Notes: generated from the letters alone by a model not told the origin. Counted from the stretch's first letter, positions 15,852 to 25,654 are shown. The stretch is 64,000 bases of DNA from Alistipes finegoldii DSM 17242 (GCF_000265365.1 NC_018011.1:3670240-3734239), one strand, 5' to 3'. Numbers and translations are program-made.

Positions 15852-17402
15852 TTATTCCGCAATTTCAGCGACTTTTATTTCCAAAGCCGGGTCGGTCTGC
15901 GTCACCGCGGCCGCCACGCGGTCGGCCACGGCCTTGTCGTCGAACGTCCCGACGACGAAGAGCTGCTGTCCCACGCGCGAAAGCTCGCACCCCTCGGCCG
16001 TATCCGTAATCGCCGCCTTCACCGCGTCGGAAAGCGCTTCGGAGCTGACGATCTCGACCCGGTAGGCGATATGCTGCGCTTCGGGGTCCTTCGAAAGATT
16101 GCGGTACTCGCCGTCGGTCCACACGACGATTTCGGGGCGGACGAAACCGCGGGCCTTCAGCAGCTTTTGGGCCGCTTCGGCCTCCTCCCTCGTGGCGAAA
16201 CCTCCGGCGTAGTAACACCATTTCCTGTCATCGTTGACCAGATAGGAGAGCGGGTAAGCGCCCCGGAAGGTCGATACGGCGCGCTTGGTATTGAACGTGC
16301 CGAGCAGGATGCGGTATATCGTCCCGTGCTCGTAGACCTTGCATTCGGGAATGGGGTGCTGATAGCTGTACTTCGGCGTCGAGGAGAAGGAAACGCTGTC
16401 GTAATCGAGGAAATAACGCTCTGCGACGTCGATCCGGGGCAGCCGGAAGTCGATGCCCTCCAGCTGCGCCGTCACGCCACGCAGCGAATCGCGCGCGGAG
16501 GTCAGCCCCAGCATATCGGCCACGGAGGTTTCATACCCGACGAGCACCTTCTTGCGCAGGAAATAGTCGGTCACGGCGTCCGAAGCGGTCTCGCCGCGCA
16601 GTTCCGAGAGCTGACGGGCGGCCTCCGAGAGCCGCTCCTCCTCGCGGGAAAGAATCTCGTCCCGCCCCAGCTTGTCCATCAGGTAGCCGTAAGCATAGCT
16701 CTTGTTGTCGAAGATGTAGTTCCATGCGTCGGAGAGCGAATCGGCCAGCACGCGGTTGAAGCCCTGCAGAGTCTTGTATTTGTCGTAAATCTCCGCCGCA
16801 TCGGCTTCGGCCTGAGCCGCGGCGTAGGCTTCGGCCAGCTCGGAAATCGTGCCGTAATTGGCAAAATAGCGGTTCACGTAATCCACGGCATCGAATTCCA
16901 GCCGCTGCGCTTCGACGAGCGCGGCATAGTCGGCCTCCGGGAGCTGTTCCCGGAAATAGGGATTGCTGACCAGATTGCGCACCTTGAGCGAATCGGGAAT
17001 CTCCGCCGCCGGATTTTCCGCGGCAGGCCCCGCCGGCTGCGACGCCGCGCCGTTCAGGTTGGCGAGCACCCACTCCTGCTCGATGGTGTTGATACGGTCG
17101 ATCAGGCGGCCCTTAGCATTGCGGATTTCGAATATCCGGCTTTCGAGCTGCAGAATATCCTGCGAATACTGCTGGCGGGCCGCCGGGTTCTCGCGCAGCT
17201 GCCGCCGGGCGCGTTCCACGGCATTGACGATCGAATCTTCGCGCATCTGCAGCTGCGCATCCTCGCGCAGAAGCGACATATACTCCTCGTTGCTTTCGAG
17301 CCCCGCGATGCGGGCTTCGACTGAAAGCTGCTGCGCACGCAGGCTTCCGGCGCCCAGAAGCGCCGCGAACAGAAACAATATGCAAGTTTTACGAACCAAC
17401 AT
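15852..17402 (-). CDS. Exported SPOR-like repeat protein of unknown function
   Basis: 516 residues from ATG 17402, with a signal peptide ending near LLGAGSLRAQQ. Residues about 20-120 form charged helices (ERARRQLRENPAARQQ) that may be coiled coils, and the middle is also helical. The C-terminal 160 residues contain two SPOR-like units (YRILLGTFNTKRAVSTFRGA with YYAGGFATREEAEAAQKLLKARGF, then YRVEIVSSEALSDAV with FVVGTFDDKAVADRVAAAV), a fold that binds denuded glycan. It is probably periplasmic. It follows trkH by 5 bp. I do not recognise the full-length family. Confidence 0.75.
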   Translation of the reverse strand: MLVRKTCILFLFAALLGAGSLRAQQLSVEARIAGLESNEEYMSLLREDAQLQMREDSIVNAVERARRQLRENPAARQQYSQDILQLESRIFEIRNAKGRLIDRINTIEQEWVLANLNGAASQPAGPAAENPAAEIPDSLKVRNLVSNPYFREQLPEADYAALVEAQRLEFDAVDYVNRYFANYGTISELAEAYAAAQAEADAAEIYDKYKTLQGFNRVLADSLSDAWNYIFDNKSYAYGYLMDKLGRDEILSREEERLSEAARQLSELRGETASDAVTDYFLRKKVLVGYETSVADMLGLTSARDSLRGVTAQLEGIDFRLPRIDVAERYFLDYDSVSFSSTPKYSYQHPIPECKVYEHGTIYRILLGTFNTKRAVSTFRGAYPLSYLVNDDRKWCYYAGGFATREEAEAAQKLLKARGFVRPEIVVWTDGEYRNLSKDPEAQHIAYRVEIVSSEALSDAVKAAITDTAEGCELSRVGQQLFVVGTFDDKAVADRVAAAVTQTDPALEIKVAEIAE

Positions 17403-17407
17403 TCCGG

Positions 17408-18853
17408 TTACCTCCACCATTTAATGAAAAAGAGTTGTATAAGCCCGAAAATCTCCAGACGCCCCAGAAGCATCAGCAGCGAACTGGATATCTTGAAAAC
17501 GCCCGGCACGGACGAAAAATTATCCATCGCCCCGACTTGGCCGAATCCGGGACCGACATTGCCGATCGAAGCCACCGAGCCGGAGAAGCTGGTCATCAGA
17601 TCGACGCCGAACATCGTCCCCAGCACCGTGCCGGCGAGAATCAGCATCAGGTATGCGACGATAAATATCATGACCGAATGGAGCGCTTCGTTCTCCTGAA
17701 TGACCCCGTCCAGCTTGATGCGGATGATCGCGTTGGGGTGCTGCTGCTGGCGCAGGCGCGTGCGCATCATCTTCATCGCCAGCACCAGCCGGTTGGTCTT
17801 GATGCCGCCCGCGGTGGAACCCGCGCAGGCACACACGATCGAACCGAAAATCAGCAGGATAACCGCAAACGACGTCCATTGGTTGGAGTCGGCCGTGGCG
17901 AATCCCGTCGTCGTAACAAGCGACACGAACTGGAAAAGCGCATGATGGAACGCGGCCGAAAACGTAGGGTATATGTTGGCGGCGAAGAGACTGACGGCGA
18001 TCAGCAGGCCGCCGCCCAGCAGCATGACGAGGTACCAGCGCGTCACCTCCGAACGGAATATGTTGTTGCGTTTGCCGGTCACCGTCGCATAGATCAGTCC
18101 GAAGTGGATACCCGCCGTAGCCATGGCGAAGATCAGGATCGTATCGATCATCGGACTGTTGAAATAGGCGATGCTGGCGTTCTTGGTCGAGAAACCGCTC
18201 GTGGCGCACGCCGACATGGCGTGGCAGAGCGAATCGAACCAGTTCATGCCCGCCATTTTGAGCAGCACCGTCGTCAGCACCGTAAGCCCCACATAGACTA
18301 CCAGCAGTATCTGCACGATGATCTGGGTCCGGTAGCGGTAATTATCCTTGGCCAAGGTCGAAAGCTCGACGCTCGACAGCGTCATCTTGTTGCGCCCCAG
18401 CGAGGGGAGGATCAGCAGGGCGAACATGACTACGCCCATACCCCCGATCCACGTCGAGGACATGCGCCAGAACTGCAGCCCCCGCGGCAGCACCTCGATA
18501 TCGTTCAGGATCGTCGATCCGGTCGTCGTAAAGCCCGAAACGCTTTCGAACCAAGCGTTCACCAGACTGAACTCCCCGCCCCAGATCAGGTAGGGGAACA
18601 TGCCGACCAGACAGGCGACCAGCCACGAGCCGACCACGATGCAGAATCCCTCCTTGTTGGTGATCTGCTGCGTACGTTCGACGAAGATCAGCGGAAACGC
18701 CCCCAAGAGGGCCGTGAGCAGCGACGCGAGCAGCAGGGGATAGAACGCCGAATCCATGCCGCTGACAAAGGAAATCCCCGCCGACAACAGCATGAACAGC
18801 GCAATGAAAAGCATCACGACCCCGACATATCGCAAAACCACGTCTACTCGCAT
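17408..18853 (-). CDS. trkH: TrkH/KtrB-type potassium uptake channel subunit
   Basis: 481 residues with about ten hydrophobic segments and four pore loops: FTTTGST near 107, ATSGFST near 216, VTTTGFAT near 311, and VASIGNVGPG near 431. Their filter glycines are the K+ selectivity residues of the SKT family. It imports K+ (or Na+/K+) through the inner membrane. TrkH normally needs a cytoplasmic TrkA/KtrA ring, which is not encoded in this window. The gene is 5 bp after a sensor-like membrane protein gene. Confidence 0.93.
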   Translation of the reverse strand: MRVDVVLRYVGVVMLFIALFMLLSAGISFVSGMDSAFYPLLLASLLTALLGAFPLIFVERTQQITNKEGFCIVVGSWLVACLVGMFPYLIWGGEFSLVNAWFESVSGFTTTGSTILNDIEVLPRGLQFWRMSSTWIGGMGVVMFALLILPSLGRNKMTLSSVELSTLAKDNYRYRTQIIVQILLVVYVGLTVLTTVLLKMAGMNWFDSLCHAMSACATSGFSTKNASIAYFNSPMIDTILIFAMATAGIHFGLIYATVTGKRNNIFRSEVTRWYLVMLLGGGLLIAVSLFAANIYPTFSAAFHHALFQFVSLVTTTGFATADSNQWTSFAVILLIFGSIVCACAGSTAGGIKTNRLVLAMKMMRTRLRQQQHPNAIIRIKLDGVIQENEALHSVMIFIVAYLMLILAGTVLGTMFGVDLMTSFSGSVASIGNVGPGFGQVGAMDNFSSVPGVFKISSSLLMLLGRLEIFGLIQLFFIKWWR

Positions 18854-18858
18854 CGCAA

Positions 18859-19638
18859 TCAGGATTTTGGCTGCTTGGAAACGGTTATCAGGGTCTCGAT
18901 CTTCTCCTTCAGCTCCAAGACCTCGTCCTTGCAGTCGGCCTTGACGGCGAACGGCACGCGGAACGAGAGGTAGTCGCCCAGCCCCTTGTTCATCCGGATG
19001 ATGGGGTTGACGCAGTAGACCGACATGAAGTAGTAGAGCATCAGCACGATGGCGATCATCACCACGAGCGAGATCAGCACCGGCGTAACGGCCCGGTAGG
19101 CGTTTTTCTTCATCTGCTCGGCACGCGGAGCCAGCGAACTCTGCGTCGAAGTCATATAGTTCTTGATGGCAGCGGTCAGACGGCCGTAGAGGACTTCGTA
19201 TTCGCTGTCATACCAGCTGCGGCCCACCGAATCGGGCGCGGCCGGATTCGCCGCGGCATGCGCTCCGAAAGCGAGGTAGTTGTCGGTCAGCAGGCGCAGC
19301 TCGGTCGTCGCGAAAGCCAGCGAGTCGAGAAACGACTTGTCGAGGGCTTCGCTCTGGGCCACGAGCAGCGTGTTCTCAAGCCGCTCCATACTCGACCGGC
19401 AAAGGCTGTCGTAGGAGTTGTCTCCGAACACCGAAAGGCGGATAAGCGCCACGTTCTGCTCATAGGCGGCGTCGAGCATCTCCTTGGCCAGCTCGATATT
19501 ACGCTTGTTGGCCTTCAGGATTTCGCCCGTATCGCGGCTCAGGTGGCTCAGTTCCACGAACGAGACCATCCCCGAAAAAAACAGCAGGCAGACGATACTC
19601 AAAAAACCGATCGTCACTCTTCTGCGCATACCCGTCAT
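18859..19638 (-). CDS. Two-TM sensor-like protein (four-helix-bundle MCP type) without output domain
   Basis: 259 residues; the ATG at 19629 is an alternative start. A transmembrane segment at about residues 9-29 and another at about 185-207 flank a helical periplasmic region resembling the 4HB_MCP sensor domain (LSRDTGEILKANKRNIELAKEML). After the second segment is a short HAMP-like piece (NPIIRMNKGLGDYLSF), and the protein ends about 50 residues later without a kinase, cyclase or methyl-accepting domain. It lies between mtaB (35 bp) and trkH (5 bp), so it may sense for or assist the K+ channel; that is inference. Confidence 0.75.
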   Translation of the reverse strand: MTGMRRRVTIGFLSIVCLLFFSGMVSFVELSHLSRDTGEILKANKRNIELAKEMLDAAYEQNVALIRLSVFGDNSYDSLCRSSMERLENTLLVAQSEALDKSFLDSLAFATTELRLLTDNYLAFGAHAAANPAAPDSVGRSWYDSEYEVLYGRLTAAIKNYMTSTQSSLAPRAEQMKKNAYRAVTPVLISLVVMIAIVLMLYYFMSVYCVNPIIRMNKGLGDYLSFRVPFAVKADCKDEVLELKEKIETLITVSKQPKS

Positions 19639-19673
19639 ACTTCTTTTGATTTTATCAATGCAAATATAGTGAA

Positions 19674-20972
19674 TTAATCGAGAATATCACCCATCAGATC
19701 GTGAGATTCGTCCATCGCCCCGAAGCGCACCCGGCAAATGGCGTTGATGCGCGTCCGGTCGTAGGGGGCCTTCACCCGGCGGTAGCTGCCCGTATAGCCG
19801 AACATCATGCCGCCGCGCAGGGTGCTTTCGAACAGCACGGTATCCTCGGAGCCGACGGCTTTGGCGCAGAATGCGCCGTGCAGCCGCCCGCAAAGTTCTT
19901 CCAGTTCGGCGACGCGGCGCGTCGCCACCGACGGCTGCACCTTGCCGGGCATATCGACGGCAGGCGTTCCGGGACGCTCCGAAAAAGGAAATATGTGAAG
20001 GAAAGCGGGCTTGAGTCCCTCCAGAAAATCGTACGTCGTGCGGAAATCCTCCTCGGTTTCGCCGGGAAAGCCGACGATGACGTCGATGCCGATGAAGGCG
20101 TCGGGCATCAGCGCCCGCACGGCGGCGATGCGGTCGGCGAAACGCGCCGTGGTATAGCGGCGGCGCATCAGTCCGAGAATTTTGTCCGAGCCGCTCTGGA
20201 GCGGAATATGGAAGTGATGCTGGAATTTAGGTGACGCGGCGCAAAACGCTATGATTTCGTCCGTTAGAAGATTAGGTTCGATGGACGAAATCCGGTAGCG
20301 TTCGATGCCTTCGACTTCGTTGAGCGCACGCAGCAGGTCGATGAAACGCTCGCCCGTCGTACGGCCGAAATCCCCCGTGTTGATTCCCGTGATGACGATC
20401 TCCTTCTGTCCGGCCGCGGCGATCTGGCGGGCTTCGGCGACGAGGTCCGCGATCGGCATATTGCGGCTGCCGCCGCGGGCATAGTGGATCGTACAGTAGG
20501 CGCACTTGTAGTCGCAGCCGTCCTGCACCTTGAGGAAAGCGCGCGTGCGGTCGCCGCTCGAAAAGGCCGCAAAGAACGAAGTGAGCGATTCGGTATCGCA
20601 ACTGTAGATCTGCGCACGGCCCTTGCCGGAGAGTTCGACCACCCGTTTATATAACATTCCTTTATCATTATTGCTCAGCACGATATCAACACCTTCGATT
20701 GCCGCTATTTCCTGCGGTTTGAGCTGCGCGTAACAGCCCGTCACGGCGATGATGGCACCGGGATTGCGGCGGTGGAGTTTGCGGATCAGGTTGCGGCATT
20801 TCTTGTCGGCGTGTTCCGTGACCGAACAGCTGTTGATGACGCATATGTCGGCCTCGGCGTCGGGTGCGACGCGCACGAAACCGCCGCGCTCGAACTCCCG
20901 CGCGAGGGTCGAGCTTTCCGAAAAGTTGAGTTTGCAGCCGAGGGTGTGGAAATTTACTCTGCGTTGTTGCAT
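19674..20972 (-). CDS. mtaB: tRNA t6A37 methylthiotransferase MtaB
   Basis: 432 residues, the expected size. The N-terminal methylthiotransferase domain supplies three Cys (TLGCKLN near 13, NSCSVTEHADKKC, TGCYAQL). The radical SAM motif CDYKCAYC is near residues 152-159, and the C-terminal 60 residues fit a TRAM domain. MtaB adds a methylthio group to t6A37 of tRNAs that read ANN codons. The MtaB subclass rather than MiaB or RimO is chosen from FHTLGCKLN and NTGDFGRTTGE. The gene is divergent from a metal permease gene. Confidence 0.93.
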   Translation of the reverse strand: MQQRRVNFHTLGCKLNFSESSTLAREFERGGFVRVAPDAEADICVINSCSVTEHADKKCRNLIRKLHRRNPGAIIAVTGCYAQLKPQEIAAIEGVDIVLSNNDKGMLYKRVVELSGKGRAQIYSCDTESLTSFFAAFSSGDRTRAFLKVQDGCDYKCAYCTIHYARGGSRNMPIADLVAEARQIAAAGQKEIVITGINTGDFGRTTGERFIDLLRALNEVEGIERYRISSIEPNLLTDEIIAFCAASPKFQHHFHIPLQSGSDKILGLMRRRYTTARFADRIAAVRALMPDAFIGIDVIVGFPGETEEDFRTTYDFLEGLKPAFLHIFPFSERPGTPAVDMPGKVQPSVATRRVAELEELCGRLHGAFCAKAVGSEDTVLFESTLRGGMMFGYTGSYRRVKAPYDRTRINAICRVRFGAMDESHDLMGDILD

Positions 20973-21044
20973 AAATTGTCGTTATTTACCGGGCGAAATT
21001 ACGAAAACTGTGCGAAAAGGGAGGGCTTTTCCGAGAAAAAAGCG

Positions 21045-21052
21045 TAAATTTG
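21045..21052 (+). promoter_or_regulatory. -7 element of the metal permease operon
   Basis: TAAATTTG matches TAnnTTTG, 22 bases before the ATG at 21075; the upstream -33 box is not obvious. Confidence 0.5.
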
Positions 21053-21074
21053 CGCGCAATATAAGGAGCGAGGC

Positions 21075-21908
21075 ATGGAATTTTTCAGCGACCTGATTCA
21101 ATACGGCTACTTGTCGAACGCGCTGGCGGCGTGTGTCCTTTCGGGCATAACGTGCGGCGTGATAGGCACCTATGTCGTATGCCGCCGGATGGTTTTCCTC
21201 GCCGGAGGCATCACGCATTCCTCGTTCGGCGGACTGGGCATCGCGTTTTACCTCGGCACCGACCCGATCGCCGGGGCGATGATCTTCGCCGTACTCTCGG
21301 CGCTGGGCATCGAATGGGCCGGCAGCAGGGGCCGCATCCGCGAAGATTCGGCCATCGGCATCATCTGGTCGGTGGGCATGGCCGTCGGCGCGCTCTTCAT
21401 GAGCCTGCGGCCGGGCTACACGTCGGGCGATCTCTCCGCATACCTGTTCGGCAGCATCGTCACCGTGACACACGGCGACGTCGCGGCGCTGACCGCTCTG
21501 ACGCTGTTCATCATCGCCGGAGCGCTGCTATGGCTGCGGCCGGTGATGTACGTGGCCTTCGACCGCGATTTCGCCCGCAGCCGGGGCATTCCGACCCGCG
21601 TGATCTCCTACGTGATGGCGGCGCTGATCGCCGTGACGATCGTCCTCTCGATCCGCATCATGGGAATCGTCCTGCTGATTTCGCTGCTCACGATGCCCGT
21701 TGCCATAGTCAATTCGCTCTCGCGCTCGTACCGGACCATCGCGCTCTGCGCGCCGCTGGTCGCCGTGGCGGGCAACGTCGCCGGACTCGTCGCAAGCTAC
21801 AATTTCGAAGTTCCGCCCGGAGCAGCCATAATATTTACACTCACCCTTACGCTTATTGTAGTAAAACTATTACCTTTGCGTAACAAAAAAGCCGGTGCCG
21901 CCGCATGA
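21075..21908 (+). CDS. Metal ABC transporter permease (ZnuB/MntB type)
   Basis: 277 residues with about eight hydrophobic segments. The N-terminal block YVVCRRMVFLAGGITHSSFGGLGIAFYLG is typical of the ABC-3 family permeases for Zn, Mn or Fe. The family also shows FDRDFARSRGIPTR and SIRIMGIVLLISLLTMPVAIVNSLS here. It would need an ATPase and a metal-binding protein, but neither is adjacent; the next gene is an LPS-transport permease overlapping by 4 bp. The metal cannot be stated. Confidence 0.88.
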   Translation: MEFFSDLIQYGYLSNALAACVLSGITCGVIGTYVVCRRMVFLAGGITHSSFGGLGIAFYLGTDPIAGAMIFAVLSALGIEWAGSRGRIREDSAIGIIWSVGMAVGALFMSLRPGYTSGDLSAYLFGSIVTVTHGDVAALTALTLFIIAGALLWLRPVMYVAFDRDFARSRGIPTRVISYVMAALIAVTIVLSIRIMGIVLLISLLTMPVAIVNSLSRSYRTIALCAPLVAVAGNVAGLVASYNFEVPPGAAIIFTLTLTLIVVKLLPLRNKKAGAAA

Positions 21909-23407
21909 AAACCATCCATAAACTCGTACTGAAAGCCTACTTGGGGCCGATGGTCCTCACGTTTTTCATCGTGATGTTCGTCCTGATGATGAACATCGTG
22001 TGGCGTTACATCGACGAGCTGGTGGGCAAAGGACTCAGCGCAGGCATCATCATCGAGCTGATGACCTACTTCATGGCCAACATGATCCCGCTGGGACTGC
22101 CGCTGGCCATGCTGCTGGCGGCCATCATGACCATGGGCAATCTGGGAGAGAACTACGAGCTGCTGGCCATGAAGTCGGCCGGCATGTCGCTCATACGCAT
22201 CACCAAGCCGCTGATTATTCTGGTAAGCCTGATCTCCGTGGGCAGCTTCTTCATCGGCAACAACCTCGTGCCGTACGCCAACAAAAAGGTGTTCAGCATC
22301 CTGTACGACATCCGCCAGCAGAAACAGAGTCTCGAATTTCAGGACGGACTGTTCTTCAACGGCATCGACAACATGTCGATCCGCGTCAGCAGGCAGGAAC
22401 CCGAAACGCATCTGCTGCACGACGTGCTGATATACGACAACCGCGCGGCCAACGGCGACATGAACACCATCGTGGCCGATTCGGGATACATCCGTCTTTC
22501 GGACGACAAGAAATACCTGCTGGTGACGCTTTTCAACGGCGAGACCTACGAGCAGACCCGCAGCAGCCAGTGGTTCACCCAGAGCAAACTGCGCCACCAT
22601 ATCTTCGAAAAGCAGGATCAGGTGATCCCGATGGAGGGCTTCGCGATGGGCCGCACCGACGCCAACCAGTTTTCGAACAGCCAGACGAAGAATATCAACG
22701 AGCTGCAGCACGACATCGACTCGCTCGAAAAAATGGTGAACAGCGCGACGACGCGCTCGTACGAACCGCTGCTCAAGGAGCAGATTTTCTCCCGCGACAA
22801 CTCGGTGCTCCCGCAGCCCGACAGTCTCCGCATCGACAAGAGCCGGTTCCGCGACATGGCGACGATGGACTCCATCGCTACGCTGCAGATGCGGGAAAAG
22901 GAGCGCGTATGGAATCAGGCGCGCACGCTGGCCAAGAACTCCCGCAACATGTTCTCGTTCGACGAGTCGGCGGCAAAAGAGGCGCTCAACCAGCTCTACC
23001 GCAGCAAAGTCGAATGGCACAAGAAGATGTCGCTGCCGGTGTCGATCATGATCTTCTTCCTGATCGGCGCACCGCTCGGCGCCATCATCCGCAAGGGCGG
23101 ACTGGGACTTCCGGTCGTCGTGTCGATCATCTTCTTCGTGATCTACTACATCATCAGCCTGTCAGGCGAGAAACTGGCCAAGGAGGGGAGCTGGGACGCC
23201 GTATACGGCATGTGGCTCTCGACGTTCATCCTCACGCCCATAGCGATCTACCTGACCTACAAGGCCACGAACGACTCGGCGCTGCTCGACACGGACTGGT
23301 ACGCCGGAAAATTCAAGGCGCTCTACGAACGCATGCGACCCGCGATCAACAAATTGAAAAACGCTATAAAACTCAAACGAAATGGCAAAAAGCACGATTC
23401 TGAATAG
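21905..23407 (+). CDS. LptF/LptG family lipopolysaccharide permease
   Basis: 500 residues; the typical family length is about 360 in Proteobacteria, and Bacteroidetes proteins are longer. Three N-terminal membrane helices (about 12-35, 55-78, 100-122) and three C-terminal ones (about 378-398, 405-425, 440-462) flank a soluble periplasmic jellyroll with LEFQDGLFFNGIDNMSIRV. The helical insert at about 280-365 is rich in charge. It extracts LPS from the inner membrane together with LptB. It overlaps the metal permease by 4 bp and the following ribBA by 26 bp. Whether it is LptF or LptG cannot be decided here. Confidence 0.88.
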   Translation: MKTIHKLVLKAYLGPMVLTFFIVMFVLMMNIVWRYIDELVGKGLSAGIIIELMTYFMANMIPLGLPLAMLLAAIMTMGNLGENYELLAMKSAGMSLIRITKPLIILVSLISVGSFFIGNNLVPYANKKVFSILYDIRQQKQSLEFQDGLFFNGIDNMSIRVSRQEPETHLLHDVLIYDNRAANGDMNTIVADSGYIRLSDDKKYLLVTLFNGETYEQTRSSQWFTQSKLRHHIFEKQDQVIPMEGFAMGRTDANQFSNSQTKNINELQHDIDSLEKMVNSATTRSYEPLLKEQIFSRDNSVLPQPDSLRIDKSRFRDMATMDSIATLQMREKERVWNQARTLAKNSRNMFSFDESAAKEALNQLYRSKVEWHKKMSLPVSIMIFFLIGAPLGAIIRKGGLGLPVVVSIIFFVIYYIISLSGEKLAKEGSWDAVYGMWLSTFILTPIAIYLTYKATNDSALLDTDWYAGKFKALYERMRPAINKLKNAIKLKRNGKKHDSE

Positions 23408-24605
23408 TGTGGAAGAGGTTATCGAAGATTTCCGCAACGGCAAAATAGTGATCGTCGTCGATGACGAAGACCGCGAAAACGAAGGCGACTTCATCGTAGC
23501 GGCGGAGAAAATAACCCCCGAAATCGTGAATTTCATGCTCAAGGAGGGCCGCGGCGTACTCTGCGCACCGCTTTCGGAGGACCGCTGCGCCGAACTCGGC
23601 CTCAACATGATGGAGGAGAACAACACCTCGCTGCTGGGGACTCCCTTTACAGTGACCGTCGATCTGCTGGGCCACGACTGCACAACGGGCGTCTCGATCC
23701 ACGACCGTGCGGCGACGATCCGCGCGCTGGCCGACCCGGCCACGCGGGCCACGGACTTGGGCCGTCCGGGACATATCAACCCCCTGCGCGCACGCCAGAA
23801 AGGCGTACTCCGCCGTCCGGGACATACCGAAGCGGCGATCGACCTTGCGCGGCTGGCAGGCTTGCAGCCCGCGGGTGCGCTGATCGAAATCATGAACGAA
23901 GACGGCACGATGGCCCGTCTGCCGCAGCTGATCGAGATCGCCAAGAAATTCGACCTCAAAATCATCTCGATCGCGTCGCTGATCTCATACCGGCTGAAGG
24001 AGGAATCCATCGTCGAGAAGGGCGAAACCGTGGACCTGCCGACCGCATGGGGCGATTTCCGCATCACGCCGTTCCGCCAGAAGAGCAACGGGCTGGAGCA
24101 TGTGGCGCTGACCAAAGGCGAATGGACCGAGGACGAACCGGTGCTGACCCGCGTACACTCGTCATGCGCCACGGGCGACATCTTCGGCTCGTGCCGCTGC
24201 GACTGCGGCGACCAGCTGCACGAAGCGATGCGCATGATCGAAAAGGAGGGTAAGGGCGCGATCATCTACCTCCAGCAGGAGGGGCGCGGCATCGGACTCT
24301 GCAACAAAATCAAGGCATACAAGCTTCAGGACGAGGGACTGGACACCGTGGACGCCAACGTGCAGCTGGGCTTCGGCGTGGACGAGCGCGACTACGGCAT
24401 CGGCGCGAGCATCATCCGCGAAATGGGCATCAAGCACATGCGGCTGATGACCAACAACCCGCTCAAAAGGGCCGGGCTGGAGGGCTACGGACTGCGGATC
24501 GACGAGATCGTGCCGGTGGTCATCGCCCCCAACGAGCACAACCTGCGCTACCTGAAGACGAAGGAGGAGCGCATGCACCACACGCTCGGACTGGACAAGA
24601 AATAA
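23382..24605 (+). CDS. ribBA: Bifunctional DHBP synthase / GTP cyclohydrolase II
   Basis: 407 residues, the normal fused form. Residues about 1-205 are 3,4-dihydroxy-2-butanone-4-phosphate synthase (VDDEDRENEGDFIVAAE; the PGHINPLRARQKGVLRRPGHTEA region). Residues about 206-400 are GTP cyclohydrolase II with the zinc Cys in CRCDCGDQLHEA and the catalytic QEGRGIGL. The two domains open the two branches of riboflavin synthesis from ribulose-5-phosphate and GTP. The start lies 26 bp inside the upstream permease gene. No FMN riboswitch is present. Confidence 0.96.
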   Translation: MAKSTILNSVEEVIEDFRNGKIVIVVDDEDRENEGDFIVAAEKITPEIVNFMLKEGRGVLCAPLSEDRCAELGLNMMEENNTSLLGTPFTVTVDLLGHDCTTGVSIHDRAATIRALADPATRATDLGRPGHINPLRARQKGVLRRPGHTEAAIDLARLAGLQPAGALIEIMNEDGTMARLPQLIEIAKKFDLKIISIASLISYRLKEESIVEKGETVDLPTAWGDFRITPFRQKSNGLEHVALTKGEWTEDEPVLTRVHSSCATGDIFGSCRCDCGDQLHEAMRMIEKEGKGAIIYLQQEGRGIGLCNKIKAYKLQDEGLDTVDANVQLGFGVDERDYGIGASIIREMGIKHMRLMTNNPLKRAGLEGYGLRIDEIVPVVIAPNEHNLRYLKTKEERMHHTLGLDKK

Positions 24606-24650
24606 CCCGGCTCAGAAGGCCCGCATTCCAAATATAACACACGAAGAAGA

Positions 24651-25622
24651 ATGAATCCGAAAGAGCTGCGCATCGTATTTATGGGTACGCCCGAATTCGC
24701 CGTACCGTCGCTCCGGGCGCTGGTCGCCGGGGGCTACAACGTCGTGGCCGTGGTCACGACGCCCGACAAACCCGCCGGACGGGGCCAGAAACTGCATCAG
24801 AGCGAGGTCAAGCTGGCCGCGCTCGAACTGGGACTTCCGGTATTGCAGCCCGAAAAGCTGAAAGCGCCGGAGTTCGTCGAAGCCATGCAGGCGCTGAAAC
24901 CCGATCTGGGGATCGTCATCGCGTTCCGCATGCTTCCCGAAGTGATCTGGGCCATGCCGCGGCTGGGAACGTTCAACCTGCACGCCTCGCTGCTTCCGCA
25001 GTACCGCGGGGCTGCGCCGATCAACTGGGCCGTCATCAACGGCGAAACCGAGACCGGCGTCACAACGTTCCTGCTCAACCACGAAATAGACAAAGGCGCG
25101 ATCATCGCGCAGGTGCGCGTGCCGATTCTTCCGAAAGACAACGTGGGCACGATGTACGACAAACTGATGCACACCGGAACGGCGCTCGTGACCGAGACCG
25201 TGGACCGCATCGCCGCAGGGGATGTCCAGCCCATGGAGCAGACGGGAATCGACGAGAGCCGCCTGCATCCTGCGCCCAAAATCTTCAAGGAAGACTGCCG
25301 GATCGACTGGTCGTGGGAGGGACGGCGGATCGTGAACTTCGTGCGCGGGCTTTCGCCCTATCCGGCCGCATGGACCGAAATGCGCAAAGAGGGCGAAACG
25401 GCATCCCTCACGGCGAAAATTTATGCGGCGGCGTTCGAAGCGGCGGCGCACAACGAAGCGGCAGGAGCCGTCGAAAGCGACGGACGCACCTTTATCCGCG
25501 TGGCATGCGCCGACGGGTGGATCACCCTCGGCGAGTTGCAGATAGCCGGTAAAAAACGGCTTCCGGTGCGCGAGCTGCTGCTCGGACTGCGGGAGATCGG
25601 ACAGTACCGGTTTCAGAAATAA
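24651..25622 (+). CDS. fmt: Methionyl-tRNA formyltransferase
   Basis: 323 residues, the usual length. The N-terminal formyltransferase domain shows RIVFMGTPEFAVPSL, NLHASLLPQYRGAAPI with the catalytic Asn and His, and the loop VVTTPDKPAGRG. The C-terminal OB-like domain binds initiator tRNA. It formylates Met-tRNA for translation start. It is 45 bp after ribBA. No def gene is next to it. Confidence 0.96.
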   Translation: MNPKELRIVFMGTPEFAVPSLRALVAGGYNVVAVVTTPDKPAGRGQKLHQSEVKLAALELGLPVLQPEKLKAPEFVEAMQALKPDLGIVIAFRMLPEVIWAMPRLGTFNLHASLLPQYRGAAPINWAVINGETETGVTTFLLNHEIDKGAIIAQVRVPILPKDNVGTMYDKLMHTGTALVTETVDRIAAGDVQPMEQTGIDESRLHPAPKIFKEDCRIDWSWEGRRIVNFVRGLSPYPAAWTEMRKEGETASLTAKIYAAAFEAAAHNEAAGAVESDGRTFIRVACADGWITLGELQIAGKKRLPVRELLLGLREIGQYRFQK

Positions 25623-25654
25623 CCTCATCCGGCGATCGGCAGGAATATATCAAT

